Source: Oncomelania hupensis
Taxonomy: Eukaryota > Mollusca > Gastropoda > Littorinimorpha > Pomatiopsidae
DNA length: 64,000 bases
Direction: 5' to 3'
NCBI GenBank assembly: GCA_036898135.1
Contig: CM072520.1
Span: forward strand, 867,283-931,282
Each line of letters opens with the position of its first letter. Positions within the stretch are counted from its first letter, which is position 1. Below are positions 9,287 to 19,571 of the stretch, piece after piece. The position numbers and the translations under genes were made by a program. Under the pieces are notes generated by a model. That model searched no databases and had not been told where the DNA came from. It was given only the letters and a program-made list of their open reading frames with translations.

Positions 9287-9430
9287 TGATTGTATTGTAT
9301 TGTATTGTATTGTATTGTATTGTATTGTATTGTATTGTATTGTATTGTATTGTTATACTAAATAATTGTTTTGTATAGCGCATTACCATCTCAAGAGGTG
9401 CTGAAGGCGCTGGCCAATACACAATCTAAC
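9287..9430 (-). mobile_element. (ATTGT)n tract plus SINE tail fragment
   Basis: About 13 copies of ATTGT to 9352, then on the minus strand a short piece reading GGCCAGCGCCTTCAGCACC and GCGCTATACAAAAC. This resembles the 3' end of SINE family A. The pentanucleotide run fits the microsatellite tail of a minus-strand retroposon. Confidence 0.5.
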
Positions 9431-9529
9431 ACAAGCCACGTGTACTGCACTACTAATCAGTTGGTTTTGTTGGACTAGAACAATGATTTTTATATGGAGA
9501 AAGGCAGTTTGGAAGGAGATGATTCTGTT

Positions 9530-9803
9530 TGTGTGTGTGAGCGCATGCGAGAGGGAGAGACAGACAAATAGATAGATAGACAGAGACAGACAGGAAGAGA
9601 GCGATAGAGACAGAAGAGAGAGTGGGAAAGAAAGAGAGAGAGAGAGAGTGTGTGTGTTTGAGAGAGAAAAAGAGAGAGAATACCAAAATTAAAAAAGGTT
9701 GAGACAGACACTTATAAAAGGAAGAGAAAAGAGAGGTAGAGACAGACATAGGAGACAGAGACAGAGAGAGCCAAAGACAGAGAGAGAGAGAGGGAGAGAG
9801 AGA

Positions 9804-9850
<47 letters not shown>
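9530..9850. repeat. GA-rich tract
   Basis: GAGAGA with GACAGA variants, nearly pure between 9775 and 9848. Confidence 0.85.
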
Positions 9851-9851
<1 letters not shown>

Positions 9852-10102
9852 AGCATAAGAAATAAAGAGACAGAGATGGAAGAAAGAGAAGGGTACACAC
9901 ACATTATGGTTGGAAAAGGGAGCATGGCCATCATTGACTTTGACATTACTAGCAGGGTGATCGATGTGAGATTGGAGGGGTGTGGGGGGTACGGGGATAG
10001 TGCTGAGACGGGAGAGAGAGAAAGAGAGAGTTGCCACGCTTAATCACTGATCATTAATTACTGCAAGCCATTTGCCACAATCCACCATCACATCACACTG
10101 CG

Positions 10103-10196
10103 GCCACACCAATCATTCAATCAAGCAACGGTCACACCAATCATTCAATCAAGCAACGGTCACACCAATCATTCAATCAAGCAACGGTCACACCAA
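10103..10196. repeat. 28-bp tandem repeat
   Basis: Three and a half nearly perfect copies of a unit containing CACCAATCATTCAATCAAGC. Confidence 0.85.
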
Positions 10197-10430
10197 TAGA
10201 TCAAACAGCAGTCACAGACAAAACAACTAACGAGCCTGTTTAGGATTGACTGTGGGACTCCAAGGTCAGGGGTCAAGGTCAGAGGCGGAGGTCAGTTCGT
10301 GCCATTTGTCACATCCGGGGACTCGGGACTGTTTGGAAAAGAGGCATTAAGAGGCGGTTATTGGTGTAGGAGGATGTGTCTGATGTTGGGGATAATTGGG
10401 GAACGGCTGACCACGGCTGAGCGCTGTTCT

Positions 10431-10585
10431 GCACCTTGCTTTAGTGGACTTCCTCTTTCTGCACCTTTCTTTAGTGGACTTCCTCTTTCTGCACCTTTCT
10501 TTAGTGGACTTCCTCTTTCTGCACCTCGCTTTAGTGGACTTCCTCTTTCTGCACCTTGCTTTAGTGGACTTCCTCTTTCTGCACT
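10431..10585. repeat. 30-bp tandem repeat
   Basis: Five copies of a unit containing TTTAGTGGACTTCCTCTTTC, differing at one or two bases. The ten-codon unit keeps frames open. Confidence 0.88.
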
Positions 10586-10659
10586 TTACTGTGGATGTCC
10601 CCGAGGTACTTGTATCAGTCTCTTCAATGAGCCTTTTATTATTTTTTTATAAGCAGTTT

Positions 10660-10795
10660 TGTATGTGTGTGTGTGTGTGTGTGTGCGTTTGTGTGCAAGC
10701 GTGTGTGTTTATGTTTGTGTGTGTGTCATATTGTGTATGTGTGTGTTTGTGTGAATGTGTGTGCGTTTGTGTGTGTGTGTGTGTATATATAGGTA
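10660..10795. repeat. (GT)n tract
   Basis: Interrupted GT repeat with GTGTGCGTTTGTG variants. Confidence 0.85.
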
Positions 10796-11455
10796 GTGTG
10801 TGTCTGGTGTGTGTATTTGAGTCGATGACGTAGTAGGATGTGTGGAGGAGATGGTTGCACGTGGTGTCTTTGTGAGATGTGGTGTTGGGTGTGTGACTCT
10901 AGCAGATAAGGTAACACGGATTTCGGAGCCCGGGTGGAGAATGAAGTCCGATATCAGAAATGATGAAAAAGGGAGGGCAGTAGTTTAAGGAGAAGGGATT
11001 GCTGGGGGCCTGATTGTGGTACTATTCATTCCATTTCAATCAAAATGGGCGACAACTTTTAGTCCTTCCTTCTCCGCCAGCCCAAAGCTTTGGTTTAATC
11101 AACATTTTCAATTTCCACTCACGCCTCTGTAACAGGAGAGGCCGATCCTCTATCAGCCTTGCTATTGTACCTCATCTCTCTTAAGGCCGTCACCTCCTGA
11201 AGGCACGCATCAGGACAGGCGTCTTAAGGTGCCACAATCTCTCCACACTACACGACTTTGTTATTAGATGGAACGTTGTTGCTTTGTTAAAACACAGCAG
11301 TGCGGGAATCGTTTGTAAGTACTGAAGTCAATGTGAAGTCATTTCCTTATCAAAGTTATCTATTAGATTATGTGATCATAGAACAGTTGGCTAATCCGTA
11401 TTATTGAGGTCAAACGTTGTCGAGCTGAAAAAGTTATTGGGGCCCCTGGACTTGA
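10796..11455. other. unique spacer
   Basis: No domain, element end or RNA gene recognised on either strand. Confidence 0.45.
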
Positions 11456-11920
11456 CCTCTGTCTGTCTCTCTCCCTCCACCCCACCCCCACCCCTCCCAT
11501 CTCTCTCTCTGTCTCTCTCTCCCTCCCTCCCCCACCTCTCTCTGTCTCTCTCCCTCCCCCCTCTCTCTGTGTCTATCTCTCCCTCCACCCCCATCTCTCT
11601 CTCTCTCCCCCCCCATCTCTCTCTCTGTCTCTCTCTCCCCATGTCTCTCTGTCTCTCTCTCCCTCCACCCCCCCCCCCCTGTCTTTCTCGGTCTCTCTCC
11701 CCCCACATCTATCTGTCTCTCTCTCCCCATCTCTCTCTCCGTCTCTCTCTCCCCCCATCTCTCTTTGTCTCTCTCTCCCTCCATCCCCCATCTCTCTCTG
11801 TCTCTCTCTCCCTCCACCCCCATCTCTCTCTGTCTCTCTCTCCCTCCCCCCCACCTCTGTCTCTCTCTCACTCCACCCCCCCCCCATCTATCTCTCTCTG
11901 TCTCTCTCTAGTGATCGGTC
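11456..11920. repeat. CT-rich tract with C runs
   Basis: CTCTCTGTCTCTCTC blocks alternating with C-rich blocks of about 30-45 bp, so it behaves as a loose minisatellite. A purer (CT)n run lies at 12238-12302. Confidence 0.85.
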
Positions 11921-12236
11921 ATTGAAAGAGTTTTTCACTGTGTAAGACATGCGATGATCAACGATGTACAACGCCTTACATTCAAAAGATGCGTTCAGCA
12001 CATCAGAAGAGTGTTGAAGGGAAATAGAACGCTCATCTACTTTTGGACACCTACTACGCATCAATGTTGAAGTGACTCTGCACCGCTGATCCTTGACAAT
12101 GTGCCACTCACCATTTAAAGTTTTAAAGCAGGCGGTCAGTTTACGAGATGGATGATGTGACGATATTCATGACCTTGCATGCTCACAGGCAATAACCAAC
12201 AATTACCCCCACTACCCCCCTTCCCCACCCCTTCAT

Positions 12237-12294
<58 letters not shown>

Positions 12295-12302
12295 TCTCTC
12301 CC

Positions 12303-12885
12303 TCCAAAACTTTTAGAATAAACTTTGAATTATTACTGCAATGTAAAAAATAGGTGAATAATTTGTCCCCCGGCGAGGTGAAGTTGTCAAACAACATTCA
12401 AACTGCGTACGTGACTTTGAAGTAACTGCTGCACTGAACGTCGCCGTGAGCACACACAATTAGATGACAACATTGTAAACAATTTGATCATAAGTGACCA
12501 GTACGTCAATATTGACATCACTTTTCATTGACGTCACGTCCCGCATTATTGACGTCACTATTCATTCCGTCAACCTCTCATCAATCATTGAAGACAATGT
12601 ATTAACATGTCTAAAAAAAAAAGAAAGATGTATCTCTGTCTGCCTGTTTCTGTGCCTGTTCTTTTTGTATACACACTCTGTAATACACACATACAGGAGT
12701 TGACCCCGTTAAGCGGTCTTTAACAATTTTCCATCATTACGCTGCCGATATATATCTGGCTACCGAACAGCTCTATGAACTCCAAATTATTCCAAATTAT
12801 GGAATTTGCTTCGTTTTTGCATTCTAAGAGCTGTGGTATATAAATTATTTCTCTAAAGCAACAAACATGGAAGTGTGATTTCTTA
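12303..12885. other. unique spacer with two CRE motifs
   Basis: TGACGTCA occurs perfectly at 12529-12536 and 12550-12557, with TGACATCA just upstream. No gene is visible beside them, so use as an enhancer is only a possibility. Confidence 0.4.
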
Positions 12886-13240
12886 CCACCATTGTGCAGC
12901 CATTGTGTGTGACCTCTTTGGCACTAACATTATGTGGTCATTGTGTGTAAGCTCTTCTGTATCAACATTATGTGGTCATTGTGTGTAAGCTCATCCGTAT
13001 CAACATTATGTGGTCATTAATAAACTCATGTGTACCATCATTATGTGATCAGTTTGTGTATGCTCATTTGTACTAACTTTATGCGGTCATTGTGTACCAT
13101 CATTAAGTAGTCATGGTGTGTAAACTCTTATGTACCATCATTATGTAGTCATTGTTGGTAAGCTCATCTGTACCATTATTGTGCAGTTAATTTGTGTAAA
13201 CTCTTATGCATTATTACCAGGTGGTCTGCAGGTGTACCAT
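12886..13240. repeat. degenerate ~38-bp tandem repeat
   Basis: Around eight diverged copies of a motif with ATTATGTGGTCATTGTGTG and AAGCTC, with many substitutions between copies. It looks like an old array. Confidence 0.7.
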
Positions 13241-13559
13241 CATACTTATAAAGATGTTACATTCTAAAATCACATAATTTGTAAACTGATTTCAAATACA
13301 TTGAATTGAAATCTTCAAAAAGACTTTATTGTAAATCTTTAGTGGATTTTAGTTAACTAGCAGTAGAACATGTTAAAGACATTTGTATTATGATGCTGAG
13401 AATATGAATAAACTTTTCTTGACTCACTATGAAAACTGCTTTGAAGTTTGATGTAGAATGTGCTTTAATAAAACTTATGTAATCGTAACTGAGTTGAGCA
13501 ACAGAATGAGAAAAAGATAGAGAAAAAGAAAACACAAATCGGTCAAATGGCTTCAGTAT

Positions 13560-14261
13560 GATTGATTGATTTATTATTGCTTTAGGTCCAGCGGACTCTT
13601 CCGAGCCAAATCAGGACCGGACAACCCCCGATCCGCATAAAAGATCTGTTGAAACAACCCCAGTGGGAAAATTGAATGCCCTCCACCGGCCAGTCACTTT
13701 ACAATAAAGACATCCCACGCGAGGGACGGCTGAGGGTTGACCTCAACTACGCGAACTCCCCGATTACAAAAACAAAATAGAATACAAACATCATTATAAA
13801 TCATCAACAAAAAAACATACATATAAAATGCCTATAGTGCTAAATAGTACATTCATAGGAAGCCCTAGTGACCACCCGGCAGAAAGCGTCCAACATTCCC
13901 AAGCTGATCCAACAGACCTCATACACAAACAAGGAGTCTTGTCCAGGAAGAGTTTTCAAGAAAAAAGGTAGGTCATTGATCTAGCGAAGAAGAATATAGT
14001 ATAGCAGAGTGGTAGGACAGATCGGGAATGGGAAAGAGCAAATGAGGAAGACAGCGACAGTGGGAATTTAAAGCACTAAATTTCCAGAAAGTGGGGATAC
14101 TATTTATACTGAAACCCCCGGCACTCCAACGGGGGGAACTGTTGCCGCAGTTAATTTGTCATGCCTACAAAGGCAAGACAGGTTTTCAACTGGGGCTTTC
14201 ACTGTACCCTTTATAGGTTAGAACAATCTACAGTGGCAAGATTGCTCATGACCCCAAGGGG
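13560..14261 (-). mobile_element. retroposon family B, full-length candidate
   Basis: A 702-bp insertion flanked by a 12-bp direct repeat TGGCTTCAGTAT (13548-13559 and 14262-14273). Read on the minus strand it ends in a conserved 3' region (CGGAAGAGTCCGCTGGACC, then TAAAGCAATAA) and a CAAT-type tail. Target duplications plus a microsatellite tail mark target-primed retroposition. I see no RT frame, so it is a SINE-like or LINE-derived non-autonomous element. A B-box-like GGTTCGA sits mid-element in this family but no clear tRNA head is seen. Confidence 0.75.
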
Positions 14262-14420
14262 TGGCTTCAGTATAAATGTATTCAAACTGTAATACATATT
14301 TTAATGTTCAAACAACTGGTAGCATGCAGTACTATGGACAAGACATAAACATGTGTGGTTTGCAGACAGTGGCAATGGGTGAGCTGGCATCTCAAAGATA
14401 GAAAATCACACTGGTTTTGC

Positions 14421-14884
14421 TTGATTGATTGATTGATTAATTGTTGCTTTAGGTCCAGCGGACTCTTCCGAGCCAAATCAGGACCGGACAACCCCCGATC
14501 CGCATAAAAGATCTGCTGAACCAACCCTAGTGAGAAAACTGAATGCCCTCCACCGGCCAGTCACTTTACAATAAAGACATCCCACGCAGGGGACGGCTGA
14601 GGCTTTACCCCAACTACTCGAACCCCCGGTTACAAAAACAAAATAGAATACAAACATCATTATAAATTATCAACAAAACACATACATATAAAATGCCTAC
14701 AGTGCTAAATAATAACATCATAGGAAGCCCCAGTGACCACCCGGCAGAAAGCGTCCAATACTCCCAAGCTGATCCAACAGACCTCATACACAAACAAGGA
14801 GTCTTGTCCAGGAAGAGTTTTCAAGAAAAAAGGTAGGTCATTGATCTAGCGCAGAAGAAGATAGTATAGCAGAGTGATAGGACA
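14421..14884 (-). mobile_element. retroposon family B, second copy
   Basis: Same orientation as 13560-14261, with a (TGAT)n-type tail on the left. It lacks the part beyond GATAGTATAGCAG, so it is 5'-truncated, and the third copy follows immediately. Confidence 0.75.
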
Positions 14885-14886
14885 GA

Positions 14887-15475
14887 ATGATTGATTGATA
14901 GTTGCTTTAGGTCCAGCGGACTCTTCCGAGCCAAATCAGGACCGGACAACCCCCGATCCGCATAAAAGATCTGCTGAAACAACCCTAGTGGGAAAATTGA
15001 ATGCCCTCCACCGGCCAGTCACATTACAATAAAGACAGTCCCCTATACGCTACTGTGTCCGGGGACGGTAATCTACCCACTGAACTGAACTGAACGCTGA
15101 GGCTATACTCTTAATTTATCGAACCCCCGTTTACAAAATTGGAATAAAAATATGATAAAATATTAAAACAAAACACATACATATAAAATGCCTACATTGC
15201 TAAATAATATCATAGAAAGCCCTAGTATCCATTTGGCAGAGAGCGTCCAATATCCCCAAGCTGACCCAATACACAAACGAGGAGTTTTGGGAGAGTTTTC
15301 AAGAAAAAAGGTAGATGACTGGTCTAGCGAAGAAGATAGTGGAGCTATAGAACAGAGTATGAATACGAAAACAACAAAGAAGAAAGACTGCTACAGTGGG
15401 AATTTAAACTACAGCACTACATTTTCAGAAAGTGAGGATACTATTCATACAGAAACCCCCGGTCACTCCACTGTG
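14887..15475 (-). mobile_element. retroposon family B, third copy, carrying a family E piece
   Basis: Homologous to the neighbours up to the AAACCCCCGG segment. Around 15038-15094 the family sequence is replaced by a family E micro-retroposon with its (CTGAA)3 tail. It is more diverged than the other copies. Confidence 0.7.
15038..15094 (+). mobile_element. micro-retroposon family E
   Basis: 57 bp: GTCCCCTATACGCT, then GTGTCCGGGGAC, TAATCTA and CTGAACTGAACTGAA. Matches 28419-28475 and 46889-46952. No target duplication is visible here; family B bases seem to be lost at the junction. Confidence 0.6.
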
Positions 15476-15639
15476 GTGTTACTTCCAACACACACAAAAA
15501 TAAAAAATAATCAGTCAACTAACAAGAAAATGTAACAAGAAAATGTGTTTTTTTTTTTTAAAAAAGCACATATTTAACAACAAAAAACAAAAACAAAAAA
15601 GTGGGGAAAAAACCTACAACAACACTTATTAAAAAACAT

Positions 15640-15885
15640 AAAAATCAATAAATTGCACATTTTGCAGACATCTTTACATACGCACGGAACGCACATTCAT
15701 CACTCAGACATGCAAAGTCACTATTATTAGAAGATGGAAAGGGAATCTAATTTTAATTTTGAAATGTTTAGATTGACTGCATCCAATATTTTTATTGAAG
15801 GGAGCGAGGAAACCAGAGTACCCAGAGAAAACCAACAGTGACCTGAAAAGCCTCGTACCTAAAAGTCGCACAAGTTCATCCCTTG
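15640..15885 (-). mobile_element. SINE family F fragment
   Basis: CACTATTATTAGAAGATGGA, GACTGCATCCAAT and GAGTACCCAGAGAAAACC match the body of the SINE at 40430-40805. The tRNA-like head is absent. Confidence 0.6.
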
Positions 15886-16229
15886 ATATTTGATATTCGA
15901 GCTTCGATATTTTTATTTACACTGCCCAAGCACGAACATCGACATAAGAGATTCGGCTATTAATTTGCATAACTTCGTGTAACATAAAATTAATATGGGT
16001 GCTTGGGCTGTGTCAATAACGAATGGTGGTTTAATTGAATGAATGATTACAAGTACATCAATGTCTTATCAATTTCCTGCAAACCTGTAGCAGACTACTT
16101 AGTAAACAGGGCAACATACAAACCATTATTTCAAAGTGCTGCAGTCACACAGAGCTGTGCACGGTATCTACTATGATTGCTAAAGGATGCTCTAAAATAA
16201 AATAGAAAGATCATTCAAACACTGAACCA
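15886..16229. other. unique spacer
   Basis: AT-rich, nothing recognised. Confidence 0.4.
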
Positions 16230-16580
16230 TTTCACTATAAGTATTTAGGGCACTGTTTGGGATGCATATTTGCAGACAATAGGACAGAGCTGCTCAAAGT
16301 GCTGGCCGATACAGGATCTAGCCAAAGCGGCCCAAGGCGCCAACCTGCAACCTCTGGGCGCATAGTTTGATGCTCAACCTGCAACCTCTGGACATATAGT
16401 CTGACTCTCAAACGACTGAGCACAATCCTGGGCGATGAGGTATTGGACCTAGTTGAGTGCAAAGTGTATTTGGGTAGCTGGCACTCGCCCAGCTAGAACA
16501 TGAGCGTCAAGATCTTTAAAGTCCGTGCAATGGAATGCATGCATGCAAACTTGATCTCAGTTTATACTCTCATCTGAAAT
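16230..16580 (-). mobile_element. SINE family A fragment
   Basis: On the minus strand it carries GAGTATAAAC, GACTTTAAAGATC, GACGCTCATGTTC and CCCAGGATTGTGCTCAGTCG in the same order as the copy at 62132-62470. A segment around GCAACCTCTGG is duplicated inside this copy. Confidence 0.72.
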
Positions 16581-16589
16581 ACTAAAAGA

Positions 16590-17119
16590 AATGTTATCCT
16601 TTCCAATTGCCCACTGCATGCTTACCTAAACTAAACACTTCAAAATATAATCGATTTTTTTCACGCGCACCCAACTGTCTTAAATATGTTCATGGCATTG
16701 TACATGTGCCCTTGACCCATCCAGCTCACACGAAATCTCTATTACCAATCATACTTGGCACTCACCCTAAGACAAGCATACATTTAATTTTGATCTTTAA
16801 CGATTCTTACATCTCATGAAAACTGACAGTGGACACATCAAAATATTGATTACACCTCATCAATAAAGATCATGCATAGTCCATTTCGCCATTTCCATTT
16901 GTTTGGTCACTGCTCCCTCTAAACATGACTCAGCACACTATTCAATTTCAACAAGTTAGATTGTCAGAATTTTTTAGCAACAATTTATTCACGGACTAGA
17001 GAAAGCAGTACCAGCACAATTTGTGTCCCCAACGATTCATGCTTTCAGTCACATACTGTCCTGTACAACGAGACGGAAATACTGTAGAATTACAGAAGGA
17101 AAGAACACTGAACGTTTAC
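16590..17119. other. unique spacer
   Basis: AT-rich with short open frames that resemble nothing I know. Confidence 0.4.
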
Positions 17120-17786
17120 ATTACATTACATAATTGTTGCTTTAGGTCCAGCGGACTCTTCTGAGCCAAATCAGGACCGGACAACCCCCAATCCGCATAA
17201 AAAAGATCTGCTGAAACAACCCTAGTGGGAAAACTGAATGCCCCCCCCCACCAGCCCGTCACTTTACAATAAAGACATCCCACGCAGGGGACGGCTGAGG
17301 CTTTACTCCAACTACTCGAACCCCCGGTTACAAAAACAAAATAGAATACAAACATCATTTTAAATTATCAACAAAACATATACATATAAAATGCCTATAT
17401 TGCTAAATACTAACATCATAGGAAGCCCTAGTGACCACCCGGCAGAAAGCGTCCAACACTCCCAAGCTGATCCAACAGACCTCATACACAAACAAGGAGT
17501 CTTGTCCAGGAAGAGTTTTCAAGAAAAAAGGTAGGTCATTGATCTAGCGAAGAAGAAGATAGTATAGCAGAGTGATAGGACAGAGCAGGAAAGGGAAAGA
17601 GTAAATGAGGAAGACAGCGACAGTGGGAATTTAAAGCACTAAATTTCCAGAAAGTGGGGATACTATTTATACTGAAACCCCCGGCACCCCAAACAAGGAG
17701 TCTTGTCCCGGAAGAGTTTTCAAGAAAAAAGGTAGGAGACTGATCTAGCGAAGAAGACGATAGTATAGCAGATTGATAGAACAGAG
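17120..17786 (-). mobile_element. retroposon family B, fourth copy, rearranged
   Basis: Tail here is (TTACA)n rather than (TGAT)n. After the CCCCCGGCACCCC segment, a piece of the family starting AAACAAGGAGTCTTGTCC is repeated (17693-17786), so the 5' part was duplicated or joined to another copy. Confidence 0.7.
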
Positions 17787-17870
17787 CATTACATTACATT
17801 ACATTACATTACATGATTATTGTTTTAGGTCCAGCGGACTCTTCCGAGCCAAATCAGGACCGGACAACCC
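17787..17870 (-). mobile_element. retroposon family B, 3' end only
   Basis: A run of ATTAC repeats followed by only about 55 bp of the conserved 3' end, stopping at GGACAACCCC where the hairpin starts. This is either 5' truncation or interruption by the hairpin element. Confidence 0.7.
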
Positions 17871-17871
17871 C

Positions 17872-18057
17872 TACCAATACCATGTAATGTGGACAAAAAT
17901 GTTGGTCATTAGACAGAGACACTTGAATCCCAGCAAAGGTACAGAAAAACTATCATTATCAATAATGTTGTGCAACTGATTTTTCTGTACCTTTGCTGGG
18001 ATCCAAGTGTCTCTGTCTAATGACCAACATTTTTGTCCACGTTACATGGTATTGGTA
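17872..18057. repeat. long inverted repeat, 78-bp arms
   Basis: Arms 17872-17949 and 17980-18057 are reverse complements with about two mismatches, around a 30-bp loop. Outer ends read TACCAATACC and GGTATTGGTA. Such a structure could be a foldback DNA element or a long-hairpin RNA source. No transposase or clear target duplication is seen. Confidence 0.88.
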
Positions 18058-18177
18058 TTGCTTACTATCCAAAAATCCTATTTGAATCAATTATAAAAAA
18101 TATTCACATTATAATATTTAATAAAAAACAACAAGAAAAAAATGCATGCGCACAAGCACACACATCACTTACGTGCA

Positions 18178-18375
18178 AGCACACCAATCACCCAGTTACA
18201 TGCATATGAGAGCTAGTAGGCCTATGTCTCCACCAATCACCCAGTTACATGCATCAGAGCTTGTGGGCCTATGTCTCCACCAATCACCCAGTTACATGCA
18301 TCAGAGCTAGTAGGCCTATGTCTCCAGCAATCACCCAGTTATATGCATAGCAGAGCTAGTGGGCTTATGTCTCCA
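18178..18375. repeat. ~47-bp tandem repeat
   Basis: Four copies of a unit with CACCAATCACCCAGTTACAT and GCCTATGTCTCC, differing by a few bases and short indels. Confidence 0.85.
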
Positions 18376-19241
18376 CAACCTCCCCGGCTGGTCATGATAA
18401 AAGTAAATAAAAACGAATACTTTTCCATGTACAAACTGTTTTTTCCTTGCCACTAGTTATATTCTAACATTCTTTATACTTCTCAATAGCTAAGGTAAAA
18501 ATAATGAGTCTGAATCAGGACTGTAGAAATATCTACAGTTGGCAGGTAGAGGTGGTGGAGACGCAGGCCTACTAACTCTGCTACACAGTGTGATTGAACA
18601 CCACATAAATGAGGAATGTACATGTCCATGGTATTCTCTCTCACCTCTCTTCACTCCAAAGCCAATAAAGTTTCTGAATTTTCCTTTCTTGCCAAGGTCG
18701 ACAAACAAGTCGAAGGAAAGTGAAAGTGTTTGCTCGAACATTTCAACTTGCAAACACAATTTAGGCTGCTTGACCGTTTCTACCGGCACAGTTCTGCAGT
18801 TCAAAATATAGTTCTCAGTTTCACAAACCTAAAAAATAGTAGGGATCTTTCACACATACCACTTGATGCTACATGGGTCATTTTTGGGGCCATTCATATA
18901 CAGGCAATTGCCTTGGTCACAGAATTTTCAGTAATTGGTTTCAAACGACGTTCTACATTACATTACAAATTGTTCCACAAAACCACGCTGTCATCAAAGG
19001 TTGTCTACACAGTGCATACACGCAGCCATTTAGTGCATGAAGTCTTTACCAGTGAAAAGGTTTAGTGTACTTAAAACATGAGGAATCACAACATCACACT
19101 ATTTTTGGAGAGCTGCAATGGAGCAGTAGTGGACCGTCAGTCTCAAAAATCCAGAGTTTGGCATCTAGAAGTTTCTGAAGCAGTGCAGGTGTGACTGAAA
19201 AGAATCGAGTCCCTCATACACAGAGTTTGTACACAGTGTTT
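18376..19241. other. unique sequence downstream of a possible gene
   Basis: Frames of about 100 codons exist on both strands at 18490-18811 but match nothing I know. It may include 3' untranslated sequence of the exon at 19242-19450. Confidence 0.35.
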
Positions 19242-19450
19242 TTATCTAGCTGCGTTAGCTGTTGCTGTGGCCCGATTTCTTACAAAATCTTTGATGTTTT
19301 TCCAAGTTATGTGCCTGAGAACAGGTTCTTTTTGAAGGCAGTCTTCTATAACAGCTTTACCAGGTAAGGTGTGGAGGTGAATGTAGCGACCCAACTGTCG
19401 ATAACAAGCTGCTACTTCCTCTTTACTCCATGGACGCCTGGCTGGATGCT
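19242..19450 (-). CDS. terminal exon encoding a SANT/Myb-like C-terminal domain
   Basis: On the minus strand a pyrimidine-rich stretch and GTTTTCTGCAG acceptor lead into 68 codons and a TAA. The peptide begins HPARRPWSKEEVAACYR, continues with GKAVIEDC and LRHITW, and ends near KDFVRNR. The R-P-W-S-x-E-E start, GK-x-C centre and W-x-x-IKxFVxNR end resemble the tail domain of multi-copy, transposon-associated proteins found in fish and invertebrates. I recall this as a pattern and cannot name the family with certainty. Incoming phase is 1. Upstream exons were not found within the window, and a (GAA)n tract fills the intron just outside. It may be a host gene, a domesticated gene or a remnant. 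Confidence 0.5.
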
Positions 19451-19496
19451 CTGCAGAAAAACCCAAATAATAATTGGCCAAAAAAAAAAAGAAAGA

Positions 19497-19571
19497 GAGA
19501 GAGAAAGAAGAAGAAGAAGAAGAAGAAGAAGAAGAAGAAGAAGAAGAAGAAGAAGAAGAAGAAGAAGAAGA
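19497..19571. repeat. (GAA)n tract
   Basis: About 22 GAA or AAG units, just upstream (minus strand) of the exon at 19242-19450. Confidence 0.92.
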
